Below, piece after piece: positions 22,079 to 33,800 of a DNA stretch of 64,000 nucleotides. Source of the DNA: Pseudophaeomoniella oleicola (lineage: Eukaryota; Ascomycota; Eurotiomycetes; Phaeomoniellales; Phaeomoniellaceae). The notes under the pieces were generated by a model. The model was not told where the DNA came from. It saw only the letters and a list, made by a program, of their open reading frames with translations, and did not search any database. Every line of letters starts with the position of its first letter. Positions within the stretch are counted from its first letter, which is position 1. Made by a program: the position numbers and the translations under genes. The stretch covers positions 806,001 through 870,000 of the forward strand of contig QWDQ01000001.1 of the NCBI GenBank assembly GCA_003868215.1, written 5' to 3'.

Positions 22079-22240
22079 GGTAGATCTTCCACGGCTCGTT
22101 GAAGAGCCAACTAATACTACGTACAGTAAAACCCCTGTGCGCGGTAGATCGTCATGGTTGAAATTGCAGGACTCTGGGGTAGGCGATAATTATCACTATG
22201 TAGCAACGTGTAACTTAGCGCTCGTCTAGGTACACCTACA

Positions 22241-22285
22241 GTACTACGTAGTACCTGCAGGTCCATGTGCAATTACTACGTAGTA
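22241..22285. repeat. Two perfect palindromes with core ACTACGTAGT
   Basis: GTACTACGTAGTAC (22241-22254) and TACTACGTAGTA (22274-22285) lie 19 bases apart. Other perfect cores are at 33339-33348 and 44924-44933, and partial copies occur at many other places in the window, all outside genes. Confidence 0.85.
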
Positions 22286-22904
22286 CATCCCCCGGACCTT
22301 TGACTAACGTTACGGGCTGCACAGTGCTTCAATTGCCTATCTCATCCTTCAGGAAAAGCCAGTCAGCGAAGGTCTCTCAATATATGAACTTCCATGATGA
22401 GGAACCTCTGATGTATGCGGAGAAGAGCAGAGTAGACCAAGGATGGCAGTGATGAATCCCAGATTTCTTCGTCTAACGTTATATGCTGTCATATTGTATT
22501 AATATTACTATTGTAGGACAGGACAGAACACCCTTATCATCATCTTGCCCTGATATGCGTCACTTATCGCTGTGATCATCCCACCCCAGCAATTCATCTA
22601 CCGTCGTACATAGTCCCTACAACCTGGTAGACAGATAATCTTGACTTTTCATCCTTTCCATCCAACCACACTTCTTATCTAATTCCCCCGTGCTCGTGCA
22701 TCTTCTAAACTTTTCGATCGGAAGGTTGTCGTGTTTTAGAAATAACAAAAGAAGAGGTGAACAGACTCACTGTATCTTTCACATCTTACAGCAAGCCCTG
22801 CCAAGTCCATTCTCAAGACCAAGGTCAAAAGCTGAACATCGGAAGCTCTCAACTCTCACATCAGCCTGTGAATAGATAGCTAGAGCTACAAGTGGTCAAC
22901 CATC

Positions 22905-23495
22905 ATGGCGATCCCAATAGGGTATCGCGCCTTCTTCCTCTACATCGAGCCAGTTGCGACATTCGTCGGCGCCTATTACGCCTGGTTCCAACCATCGTAC
23001 TATCTGCAACTGACGGACGCGTCTTCGGCACCCGGTATTCTGGGTCTACCACTTGCCACTCATGTCGCCCTACGCCAACTAGGAAACCTGTACATGTGCT
23101 TTGCTTTCAATGAAGCCGTGGTCCTGCGGGCAACCAGCGATCTGCGGGTCTGGCGCCTATTGTTACTCGGCCTGCTAATTGCCGATTTCGGTCACCTCTA
23201 TAGCTGCTATCCCTTGGGCCTTCGCCTCTACTATGATGTTATGAATTGGAACGCCATTGATGCAGGCAATATTGGATTTGTCTATGTCGGAGCGCTCACG
23301 AGGATCTCCTTCTTGCTTGGCATCGGCTTTGGAGGTCCGGCTAAGCCGAAGGCATTGAAGGGCAAGAAACCCAGAGCTATCAAATCAGCGCCATCTACCC
23401 CAGGCTCAGCTGCACAGGAGTCTTCGGTTGACGCAACCGCAGAGACCCCGAAGACGAGGAAGAGAAGAACGCGACCTAAGCAACCACCTACTTAA
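22905..23495 (+). CDS. DUF7704-family integral membrane protein
   Basis: A single exon encodes 196 residues from the ATG at 22905. The start IPIGYRAFFLYIEPVATFVGAYYAWFQP matches the conserved opening of the fungal DUF7704 family (R-x-F-F-L-Y-x-E-P). Four hydrophobic segments are visible, at about residues 8-28, 50-75, 85-105 and 120-145, with LIADFGHLYS and WN..D.GN.G between them. The last ~50 residues are Lys/Arg/Thr/Pro-rich and cytosolic by charge. Function is unknown for the family. It is convergent with the oxidoreductase gene downstream and divergent from the F-box/WD40 gene. Confidence 0.82.
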   Translation: MAIPIGYRAFFLYIEPVATFVGAYYAWFQPSYYLQLTDASSAPGILGLPLATHVALRQLGNLYMCFAFNEAVVLRATSDLRVWRLLLLGLLIADFGHLYSCYPLGLRLYYDVMNWNAIDAGNIGFVYVGALTRISFLLGIGFGGPAKPKALKGKKPRAIKSAPSTPGSAAQESSVDATAETPKTRKRRTRPKQPPT

Positions 23496-23856
23496 ACAGC
23501 TACTGGACGAGTCAGGGATGCATACTATCGATAAATGGCATGTTCCTACTGCTGTCCGGCCTTAAACGAACCGTGATTTTCACGTATCTAGCAGTTCGTG
23601 ATCCGAGAACATACAGGATCAGAAACTCGCAGCACATGATCTCGCAATTTTTGACGGGTTCGCTTTCAACTGATGCATGAATTCAATCGGACGTTTTTCG
23701 AGGTCGAGATTCTCTACCGAGGCCATGAGGGCCAGCTAATTTTGCGACACACATCGATGGCGATTAATTCGCTCCACTAATTTTGATATCCTTTATCATG
23801 AACTCTGCCGGAACATTTCCCATGTCATCTAGTCCGTCGCACAATGAACAGACAAC
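23496..23856. other. Convergent intergenic region (DUF7704 / oxidoreductase)
   Basis: 361 bases with no gene; it contains both 3' UTRs. No strong hairpin terminator is expected or seen. Confidence 0.5.
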
Positions 23857-25155
23857 TCACTTCAACTCCCAGCCGCCATCTTTCTTCAATATCTCCACGC
23901 TCCTTCCCTCATCCAGACTTTTCCTGCCTGCTTCCAATATTGCTGTTGTCAAGACTGTGTTTGCTAATGTCGGCAACGGCCTCTTGTCCAACTGCTCCAA
24001 CGTTGTCTTTCCTTCTTTCAGGGCGTTTACTGCGTCGACGAACTTCTCGAAGGAAATGTATCCATAGCCGGTTTGACCATTGAAGTTCCCTTCTTCATCC
24101 GGTGCGTACTTCATATAGAAGGGATTGAGCCAGGAGAACGAATCATCCGTGGCGACATCGTATCCACGCTTGGCTTGGTCTATCCGTATCTCGCCCTTTG
24201 AAGCCATGTCTGCCCGACGTGGTCAGTGAGCAGGAAGGCGCAATCTGAAATTGCTGGGAAACTCACAATGAAAATACTGGTTACTATGCACACCTGCCTT
24301 TTGCGGTGCCGTCCAACTTGCCGTGTAAACTCCCGTGGCTACTTTACTTTCTTTTCTCCAATCTACCAATAGTGTGATGGTGTCTTCTGTGCCCTCAACG
24401 CATCCGACCTCCTCGGCAATGCCCTTGGCACCGTTGGCCGTAACCTTCACCGGCACATATCCCTGACTCGCCACCATACTTTCACACACGTCAATGTGAT
24501 GGCTGTTGAGATAGTAGCTGATATCACTATCCTTACCCGCCCACGCCTTGAACGTCTCCAGCTGCGACTTGGGCTGCGACATGTAGCTGTAAAAGTAATT
24601 GAAGTCGCCCAACGACGTGGCAGCCTTGTGCCGCGCGTCCGCATACGCCGGATCGAACCGCTTGTGATGCTCGATGTAGACGAACACGCCGTGCTTGCGC
24701 GCCGCGTCCAACAGCTCCAGATGATGCCGCAACAACTGCGTCGCCGGCTTCGTGATCAACACATGATGACCCCGCTCGATCGCATACAACGCGATCGGAA
24801 AATGCGTCGAATCGGGCGTGAAAATCGTAATCGCACTGCCCCTTTCCTCCAACGCATCGATCGCCACCTTGTAAGCGTCCGGATCCCGTCGATCGTCGGC
24901 CGGAAAGGACGCGAACTCGACGTCGAGCCCGTTGTAAGCGTCGCGGATGTTCTGCGCGAAATGTTTCCGGATGCCGGGGAAACGTGAGCCGGATACGCCG
25001 ACGATGCTGAGGGCGCCGACTTTGCCGCGGCGGCGGAGGTCGAACATGGTCAGCGCGACGACGCCGAGTTTTTTGTCCGAGGTTGAGGCCGTGTCGTTGA
25101 CCATGCCGGTTGTGTATTCGCCGGAGCCGACCATGAGGACGTTGAGCGGGGCCAT
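23857..25155 (-). CDS. Gfo/Idh/MocA-family NAD(P)-dependent oxidoreductase
   Basis: Two exons (25155-24267, 24209-23857) encode 413 residues; the 57-base intron joins SNQYFH to YMASKGEIRIDQAKRGY. The Rossmann start is VLMVGSGEYTTGMV (a G-x-G-x-x-T/G type dinucleotide site). The family's substrate region is seen in the VLITKPAT stretch (the usual E-K-P reads T-K-P here) and YIEHHKRFDPAYADARH. An N-S-H-H-I-D-V-C stretch (SYYLNSHHIDVCES) lies where Gfo/Idh/MocA enzymes place catalytic His/Asp residues. The C-terminal half ends in a beta-sheet domain. Known members oxidise or reduce sugars, inositols and related polyols; the substrate here is unknown. Codon third positions are unusually C/G-rich in the first half compared with neighbours. 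Confidence 0.87.
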
Positions 25156-26763
25156 GATTTCTTGTCTCTTCTCTTTCTCTTCTCTCTCCTACCTTGGGAG
25201 ATAAACAATATCACCCACCAGCAAGTATAAAACTAAAAGGACTTTTTTGAGATATAGCTTCTGTTTGATTTCCAAGCCAACCAACGACTTTTTCTCTCTC
25301 TCTATTCTGTAACACACAAACAGCCCGTCAATCAACCGTGAATCAGTCCCAGGTTGTAACCCACCGTAGTAATATATAAGTTTATCAGAACCGAATCCGA
25401 ATAACCGAACAGGGACTTTGACCGTATCCCTCTATCAGATGGTTCCGATGACTTCTCCTCTCCCCCCCCGTAGTGGATTGGAATGAAGTGAAGTGGCACC
25501 CCGTCGTATTCTTCCTCCAGATTCAGCAATTATAATAGCTCTTTGTTCATGAATAGCAGAATATCTAAACTTTGATGTCTTGAAAAGAAAAGAGAGAGAG
25601 AAAGAGAGAGAAACAAGAATAAAAAGCTTTGGAATCAGAATACAATATACACCAAACACCCCGCGGTGTCATGGTGTATCTATAGAACCATTATACATAC
25701 AATTGGTACATTTCCTAGTATCTAGCACGAACCAATGCATCCATGACATGACATGACGACTCTCGACAGTTTCGTAGATACTTCACTCATGATGAACTCG
25801 GCGAATGTCCGAGTTACCGGATATGGCAAACGTGCAGAACCGGAGAAATTCCCCAGCGAGAAGCCCCTCAGTTTCTCCAGGAATGAGAAAGCGAGTTAAG
25901 TCAGGTAAGTTACTTACCTTAATTACCTTACTTAGGTACCTAATTACCGTATCTTAGGTAATACCTACCTACCTACCTCAGGCAAATCGTGACGAAATAT
26001 CTCCCGTGTTATCCGAATAGAATTGAATATCAATATCTCGGAGGATTTTTTGTAATCAGCACTGCAATATGTTCGAGAGAAAGGGGAGGCGGAGGGAGAG
26101 GAATAGGGAGGAATGGGTTGGAAGGTAAGATGATGGATCTTGATAGATACCAAGATAGGTAGCTATTAAACTAGGTATCAACCTAGATAGATACTATATA
26201 GCAACTTGTGCTTGCAGAAAAGTCATCTGATATGCATTGAAAGTAATATACAGTAACAAGATTTGAAACAGTTCGATAATATGTCAGTACGGACGAAACC
26301 CCGCCGATTGACTGAAGTGACAAATGCTGACCTCCACGCAACTTCCTCCTGTAGGAAAAGGAAATAGAATCATCCGAACCAATACTCGAAACCCCCTCTC
26401 GACGCCTTCCGTCGTGCGCCGGGTATGATGCCCTGCGTGGAATGATAATTTCTATATGTGCTGCGCGCTTGGCGGCACCGTGTCATGAATCCCTAGTCCT
26501 TTTTGTCCATTGGTATCGTAAGTATGGGTATCCTGATGTAGATGAGATATGTGGGAGAAAGGTGAATGAAGTGAAGGAAGGAGTGAGATATCTTGAGTCG
26601 AAAGTCGTTGTAAGTAAAACCTGGAGGTAGAAACTGTATCTAGGTTCGTACGTTATGAGAGATGCAGTCTTCCGTCAATGATAGGTGCGGGTCATGAGTT
26701 CAAAGATCAACGAGCAATGTAGCTGAGACGGATTTGGGATATGGAGTGCACATGTTTGTGTAT
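25156..26763. promoter_or_regulatory. 1.6-kb spacer: oxidoreductase promoter and kinase 3' region
   Basis: No gene is supported. The oxidoreductase leader is C/T-rich on its own strand. A TACC/CTTAGGTA-rich patch is at 25906-25980, and ACTAGGTATCAACCTAGATAGATA near 26171-26195 resembles it. Confidence 0.5.
25906..25980. repeat. TTACCTTA/TTAGGTA/TACC repeat patch
   Basis: Short words TTACCT, CTTAGGTACC, TTAGGTAA and four tandem TACC units fill about 75 bases, so that inverted copies (ACCTAA versus TTAGGT) face each other. It belongs to the same sequence class as the patch near 18.1 kb. Confidence 0.65.
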
Positions 26764-29700
26764 TCAGAAGTATGCCCGTCGGTCGGTACTCAACGGCGTA
26801 GGACTTGGAATTGGCGGTGATGCTAGGGCTGATGGATTCTTTTTTGCTGTCAATTGATCCAACAACTCACCCACAGCCTTAAACTTGACGGGCTTGGTCA
26901 TGAACACATCCACTCCGTTTCCAAATGCATTTGCTCGGTCTCGGTTATTGGCGAGTCCCGTCAAAGCGACTACAGTCGCGGCACCAGCTGGTTGTCTTCC
27001 AGCCTTAGTTGCCTCTTGTCGTTTTCGTGCTTCCATTTCTCGAATCTTTTTCGTGGCCTCCAAGCCATCCATGACAGGCATGCTCAAGTCCATGAAAATT
27101 ACGTTGTACCCAATTTCACTACGTTCTGCGGCTTCAACAGCTTGAAGTCCGTTCTCTGCGCATTCATATTCGTATTCGTAGTTGCCCGTCTCGTTCTTCT
27201 TCCTGATAAAAGTCTCGAGCAGGCGGAGATTGATGTTGTTGTCATCAACGAGGAGAACTCTTGTCAGCGATGGTGATTCTCGAACTTGGTTGCCGTCAAG
27301 TTCGAACTGAGGTTGCACCTCTGGATATTCGATTTCTTTGGTGGGTGTCCCAGCGAACAGAGGCTGGGTTCGTTCATTCGGAGATATCACTATCGGCCTG
27401 TCGTCAATACCGATGGGTTCCTGTATAGACATTCCATCCAGCCGTGTTGCAACATTATCAATTGAGTTACCGGGTCCATTGCCGAGAGAAGGGGAAGTCT
27501 GATCCGTAATACCTCGATTTTTCAGTAGCTCTGACCCTGTCCCTACCAACTCTTTCGGGACCGAGGATTCAATCGGCCCCTTGCGAGCATGGACAGTGGC
27601 ACGAGCATTATTACTTTGCTCAACTTTGGCAGCAGCGGCTTCACATGCGGCAACAGCTTTGGCAAGCTTACGAGGACCAAAAGGTGCCCCCAGCACTTCA
27701 AATGCATTGATCGAGGTACCCAGAGCTTCTTCAACTTCACGACGTTTCATCTCGCTTGGAAGAAGCGCAAGTACGCGAGGCTGCTTTTTGGTGAGATCAT
27801 CGATAAAGGGACGGATGAATTCACCGAGCCGTTCATCTGCCAATACCACAATATAATCTGCCTTGCCAAGGTCAGAATCCGCCTTGATTGAATCCATTCG
27901 AAGCCAGTCTTGCATGATTTTGGCGACCGAAGACTTGATCATTTGATTCAAACTACTCTGCTGTTGCCGCAAAGAGGAGAGATGTTCTTTTTCGTTGACA
28001 AGGAAGCCGACGTAGCCGACAGCTTGCTTTCCTTTGGGAAGAGCAAAGCTTGTTTGTGACTCGACGAGACTCAGCGGATTGTCCAAGGATGGGCTTACTC
28101 GCGGCCCGCGTCGGACGGGAAGTGCAATACTGACTGTTGTACCTGACTAGATTTTCATGGTTAATTAAAGAAAATCCTGAGTCTCTGACAAACTTACTCC
28201 TAGTTCTGATCGAATATCCAGAGTTCCGCTGAGTTCATCCACCAGGGCTTTGACGATAGATAAACCCAGACCGCAGCCTGTAGCAAGGTGATCCTCCTGA
28301 TTGAATGGGACAAATAGTTTCTGCCGCAGAAATTCTGGAGATATTCCTCGACCAGTGTCAGTGACCGTTAGTTGGACGACAGCATCCGATGCCTCCTCAT
28401 GGTCATCTGCATCAGCATCTAATAATTGCAACCGAACCGAAACACATCCTTCTGCTGTATATTTTAATGAGTTGCCAAGCACATTCATTAGGATACGCCT
28501 AAAAGCACCTGGCTGCGTTACAAACGTCCAGTCTTTAGAGTAATCGATGTCAATGACGGTTGCAACGTTGCGTAATAGCCCTCTTACAGCGGAATCATCT
28601 GTCGACGAGGCTTCTGATTCAGTCCGCGTCTGGGCGTCTAAGACTGAGGGTAACCGCGTTGCATCTTGCGACATGTGAGCCCTACCTACGACAGAACCTT
28701 CGACCACTTCCTCGCAAAGTTCCGCAATATCGCATACGACATAAAGGTTCTGAAGGTTAGGGTCACTGGCGCTGCCAGACCTTGGCCTGCTTCTCGCAAC
28801 TTTTTTATTCTTCTCGAAGGTGTTGATCTTCGAAAAGTCGAGAACATGCTCAATTACCTGTAACAGAGTTCTGCCGCAACTGGCCTGAATTCCAATCAGA
28901 CTTCTTTGGTAGCTGTCTAAGGTTGTATCTTCCAGGAATTCTGCGGCGGCAAGGATCCCATGCAAAGGGGAACGCAATTCATGTGATATTGATGAAATGA
29001 AGTCACTCTTGGATTTATCTGCCGCTTTAGCGCTGAGTCGGCTGATTTCGGATTCGACGTTGGTGATGAAGTTCCTCAGGAAGGTCAACTCGCTTTCTCT
29101 TGTGAGTACATGTGCTAGCTCTGTGTTGTACGCGAAGCAAGTTGCTGTGATCCGCCCGAGACTGGCGTCAAAGATCGGGACAAAAAGAAGTTGTCGTACA
29201 TGTGGAAAATATGTTCTAGCCCTTTCCCCGTCCAGTCGATGGCGCATAGCGCGCGACTTTACAGAGCTTTCGCCAGTGAAAGGCCTCAGCCACTCTGGAG
29301 TAAGGACTTGGCCATCCTCGCTATACGTCCACAAGGTTCCCCTGGGGTAGGATTCGGAGATGTCATTAAGAATATCTTCCTCGGGAATTATAAAAGACCG
29401 CTGCTCGCTTCCAGGGACGGCGGAAGGATCGAATGCCATCCCGAGGACTTCTACCTGGGGAATCCTGCTGTTCGTCGTTGAGAGCTGAAGGGGTGTCGCA
29501 TTGATCGCATTTAAACCACCAGACATGAATGGCCCCGTCTCAAAAATGACACTAGAATAGGTATCAGTATCGTCAGACGAGGCGTCAATGAAAGTTTGTA
29601 CGCACCAACCACGAAGGCTTGCACCCTCTCTAATCAGCTGAACCGCCCTTTCGAAGACGTCTTTCCGTGTTGTCGTTGGCCCAAAAGCCCGAGGAGGCGT

Positions 29701-30803
29701 AACCCGCCGAGGTAAGGGTGTCCTAGAATTCTCGATCTCCCGATCAATACTCCTATGGCTCGACTTCCTGGGGCTGGAAGCCTTGTCCGTTTCCGTGATA
29801 TTCTGCGCACTGAGACTATGACTCTCATTGAGCTCCGGGATAAGGCCCTGCTGGCTTTGTCTATTGTTCTGTCCTAACTTCGAGAGACGCCGCGTCTTCG
29901 GGAAATCAACTTCGTCGATGGACTCGACTGGGCCTTCCACGAACGCAGACAGAGCTTGATTCATTTCTGCAGCCTTTCTCCTCTCCTGGGCTTCCCTTCT
30001 GGTCTCAAGATATTTCATTGTCTGGGTGGCAAGCGTGCTAGAGTACATTAGCTTGCACATCTTCAAACCAACGAAGTCCTTACCCCATGAGTATTTTCAT
30101 TTCGTCAGTAAATTCGTCCAACGGCCGAGTGTCGATCACACAGAAAGATCCTATGTTATAGCCTTTGTCTGTCGTGATAGGAGTGGCGCAGTAGAATTTG
30201 AAATAGGGAGACTTTTGCACATAATAAGCCGATTTAAACCTGTCATCACGATCCAGGTTTTTTATTGTCAGAAATGGTGGTAGAAGTGCATCTGTTGACG
30301 GCGGTAGCGCGACAGCGTTCTCGCAGAGGCCGCCGGCCCTCTTGCATTCCGCTAGGCCAATCCATAAACCGTCTTCCGCATCCTGACTACGTTGTGTGTT
30401 TGTCAGGTTGAGGGTTCGAGTGGCCTCAGCGAGAACGTATTGTTGGTAACGCCCTATCAGCGATATTCCCACGCGCTGAACACCTAATTGAATGGCTGCC
30501 AATTGGCAGAACGCAGTAAGTGTAACATGGGGAGAAACCACAGGCTGACCTGAGTCTCCTCGATCTGGGATTGGCTCTCCTCGCTCCGGACTGATATTCG
30601 GTTCCGGTTCCAGTTCACTTTTGAATCCATGGCGGCGCAAGGGTCTATCGACTGAGTACTCGGCAGGTTCAAAGTACCTGTTTAATGAACAGCAGCTGGT
30701 TAGATTACGGACACTCGAGCAGGGAAGAACAGTGATCATTTATAGTATATACTGACTTGTAGACTTCTATGATCCGTGCCTCTTCAATCTCATTCAGATC
30801 CAT
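26764..30803 (-). CDS. Hybrid histidine kinase with GAF-like N-terminal domain and C-terminal receiver
   Basis: Four exons (30803-30757, 30677-30084, 30037-28198, 28146-26764) encode 1287 residues. The GAF-type sensor lies within about residues 65-215 (QRVGISLIGRYQQYVLAEAT, YCATPITTDKGYNIGSFCVID), with a second GAF-like stretch before the kinase core (LLFVPIFDASLGRITATCFA). The H-box is SDFISSISHELRSPLHG with phospho-acceptor His566. The ATPase boxes are N (LMNVLGNSLKYT), G1 (DTGRGIS), F (FVPFNQED) and G2 (GCGLGLSI). The receiver has VLLVDDNNINLRLL, FMDLSMPVMDGL (phospho-acceptor Asp1180) and FMTKPVKF. Signal passes His to Asp, then normally to an HPt protein such as Ypd1. No transmembrane segment is seen, so it is probably cytosolic. 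Ligand unknown. Confidence 0.93.
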
Positions 30804-33800
30804 CGCAACCACGCTATGCGCCCGGCAATGTCACACGACCCCCTGGTGATGTTCAATGGTGGTGGAATGAAGCTCAACGTTAGCTGTATTAGCCGACAAA
30901 GGCATTTGGTGTCGACGGTTGACCGCAGCAGCTAATAGATGTCGATGATGAAGATCGTCTCATTGTAGCTATGGCAATATAGTAATCGTAGTGGTAGTTG
31001 CAAACTGCAATGCCTGACTGTCAAGCGTTCGGGGATGACTTTGGGACAAGGAAACGGCCCACCTCTCATAGTAGGGGCACATTCATCATATGCCAATAAC
31101 ACAGTCCACTGTAGGGACCACTGTGACGTAGAGACGAGGGTCTTATTTCTCCTGGGCTCGTGGGGCTGAAGGAAATATCACGGATAAAGAATCAGAGACT
31201 TCGTTAGGCAAGACGCTTAAACCCTTAATGGGAGAATCTTAAGTTTGGTGGCTTCGGAAACCTAACCGTCAGGGACTCCGAGCAAACTTAGGCGACCCTT
31301 CACCCTTCACCTTCAAGGGACCTTCAAGGGACCCTCTCGAGGACCATAGCGATGCGCTATCTATAGGGTAGGGTTTCTCCAGGTACTTCGTCCCCTATCC
31401 GACACATTGCGACTTGTTTTTGCAGGGGGTTGTTTCGAGGTCCGCGCGGTAGGCGCATCCCATGTGTTACCATGTACAGCAAGGTACAACAAGGTACAGC
31501 AGGGGTTTCCTGCAGTGAAGACAATCCTGAGGTAGCGAGGTAGGCAAGGCAACCTCCGTCAAACCATCTCAGTCTTACCTTACCTTGGTCAGAAATCCGA
31601 TCACTTACTTACGGCAAAATCCATTCTCACGAAAAATTCCTTTCATTGTTGATTAGTAAATCCATACTACGAGCAATCCAGTTGCATATCCTTGGAAATG
31701 AAACTTGCACACATACTAAATCTATAGTAGTTACATCCACCCCGCCTAGATGCAACACACTTCATTACCTTACCTTTCGTTCTGTGGTGTGAGTGTGTGG
31801 TTTATAATCCATCCAATTTCAGCCATGAGACTTTAATTTGTCCGCCGTCGTGTAATGCACGGAAGATTCCAGATATATTTGACGGCTCTTGCCGCTGCTG
31901 TTCTCCCCGTGTAACCCCCCCGTGTTAGCAGGAATTCAGGACATCTGTTTGGTATATTTCTCGAGACTTGCGAGGTATGGGAGTGTGAGAACCTCCTTCA
32001 TATATCTGCTTTTTGGTGTTAAGCAACTCGCGGATCCACGATCTGTCAGATCCAGATCTCCATCAACTGGATATCATGACGCAGTAGATGAATGGTCGAG
32101 TCTTCGTGTGAAGGAAGGGCTCAATAATTAACTTACTGTAGGTTACACCATGTCAAAAACTCCCCTTCCCGGCGGTCGGGACACGCCGGGTTACCCCCAT
32201 TGGCAAGCTTGTCCGAGAAGCTTGGGCAGCGCTCACGGCACTGAAAAACCTTGGTGGGTACTTTCACCAAGTGATTGCAACTAATGACTTGTTTTGATCG
32301 TGAGCTTTGCCTGGATGAAGACAAGACCCCCACCGTCATGAATCGCTAAGTCATCTACTTCAACCTGGTATTCCACGTTGTTCAATCTGCTAGCAGTAGA
32401 TATTCTAAATCTTGGACTAAGTTAGTGATCGATAGGTCGTTCCTCGTTGCATGTGGGCAGCTTTATCAATCTTCTTATCCATTCGCAAGCCTTTCATGAA
32501 AAATTGCTGAGAGGAGCAGACTGGAGTTGACTACAAAAGCAAGGCATGGTTTGTTCCTGTCCAGCGATAAAAGGAAAGCAAGAGTGGCGTCCTTTGTGCT
32601 CTTGTCTGACATATACACCCGTAGTTCGGGAAACATTCATCGTTCTTCTGGAATATTTGGCTTCTGCCACGTTGAATAAACGTTGACATCTAAAGGGCGT
32701 CTCCTCAAGTAATCATTGTCTCCCAGATATTAGCATGAAGTGTCCTTCGCTCGTTTTGGAAGAACATCGAAGACTGAAGCGTGGTTAGAAGAGCCTTGCA
32801 GACCTGTTGTTGTTATACAGGCTTGAGGCAATATTATCAATGCAGTCTGATCTGCGATATCAATACTCCCAATGGCTGTGCGGACAGAAGAGGTCTGGCA
32901 GTTGCTCTCTCGATTGTAGAGATATGTTGTCTATATACTTTGTGCACGCATAAGATCGCAAGATGCGAAGACAGTAAAGCAATGACGTATGGGAGCATGA
33001 CAAGACTTGAAGCGCGGAGATATAGGCACAGGATGATGGTGAGAAAATAACAGTGGAAGATCTCGTCAATGTACGACGGACAAGATGGCTGCAGGGAAAC
33101 CGCAGTGCTTCCAAGCAGCCGGTTTGTTCCTTTGCAATAGAGACGAGTATTGGAAAGCACCCAAGAAGACGGGAGAATTGATCATTTGCATCGCTTGTGA
33201 GTTTTCGCACACAAGATATACTTGAGGGGGACAATGCAGCACCCCGGATGGGTCATAGTATGTATAATATAGAATGCAACTTATCGAACAGGAACCTGAA
33301 GAAACATCAGTGACCCAGCTAAAGTCCTCTGAAGCAACACTACGTAGTACATCAAGTTCAGAATTGAGATATCCATATGTGAGCATACTGAATATAGGCC
33401 GTGGAGAATCAAATTGAAGTCGATAGCCCTCAGCGGAGAAAGGTTGGTGCGTGTGGCCCGTACCAGTCAAACAGTGCTCAAAATTAGTCATCCGATAATA
33501 GCCTTATCAGATATTGAGGTCGATCATTTCTCTGAACCCTTAAGAACCTTTTCCTTGGTCCCCAATCTCGTTCGTCCGCCAATGGCGCCATATCTTTTGA
33601 TCAGCGTGTGTTCAGACATTTCCCATCACCTCTAATAACTCATAATCCTTTATCTTGTTTCGGGTTGACAATGCTATTTGCCTATGGATCATTTGCCACT
33701 AATATAAGACGATCATTTTCTATATCATCATAACGGCGGACTGCATTATACCGGCATCTCAAAGACGCCTGGCACAGATATCTATGACTACCTGGAAACG
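30804..33800. promoter_or_regulatory. 3-kb divergent spacer, histidine kinase (-) / siroheme synthase (+)
   Basis: No gene is supported in 3 kb; all frames are under 145 codons and have no domain. It carries short direct repeats (CTTCAAGGGAC twice at about 31311-31332; GTACARCAAG three times at about 31474-31503) and a perfect ACTACGTAGT palindrome at 33339-33348. It could hold long promoters, a non-coding RNA, or degraded sequence. Confidence 0.5.
31474..31503. repeat. Short tandem repeat, unit GTACARCAAG, 3 copies
   Basis: Three neighbouring 10-base units differ at one or two bases. Intergenic. Confidence 0.75.

Larger units (their letters stand above)
21271..22904. promoter_or_regulatory. 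Divergent promoter region, F-box/WD40 (-) and DUF7704 (+)
   Basis: No gene is supported in 1.6 kb. The spacer carries a (CA)n run at about 21760-21774, a four-copy 10-base tandem repeat at 22041-22078, and the densest cluster of the TACTACGTAGTA palindrome (22115-22128, 22241-22254, 22274-22285; also CTACGTAGTA at 21741-21750). Confidence 0.55.

Noticed and set aside
24210-24266. Two separate genes for the oxidoreductase halves
   Set aside because: A GTGAGT...GGGCAG intron joins them in phase at FH-YMASKGEIR, the expected continuation of the family.
24496-24987. 163-codon frame opposite the oxidoreductase
   Set aside because: It exists because of high third-position GC in the real gene; Arg-rich with no domain.
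30410-30425. GGGTTCGAGT as a tRNA T-loop (also similar words near 13.38 and 18.55 kb)
   Set aside because: No matching acceptor, D or anticodon arms nearby; the first is inside the kinase coding sequence. I found no tRNA in the window.
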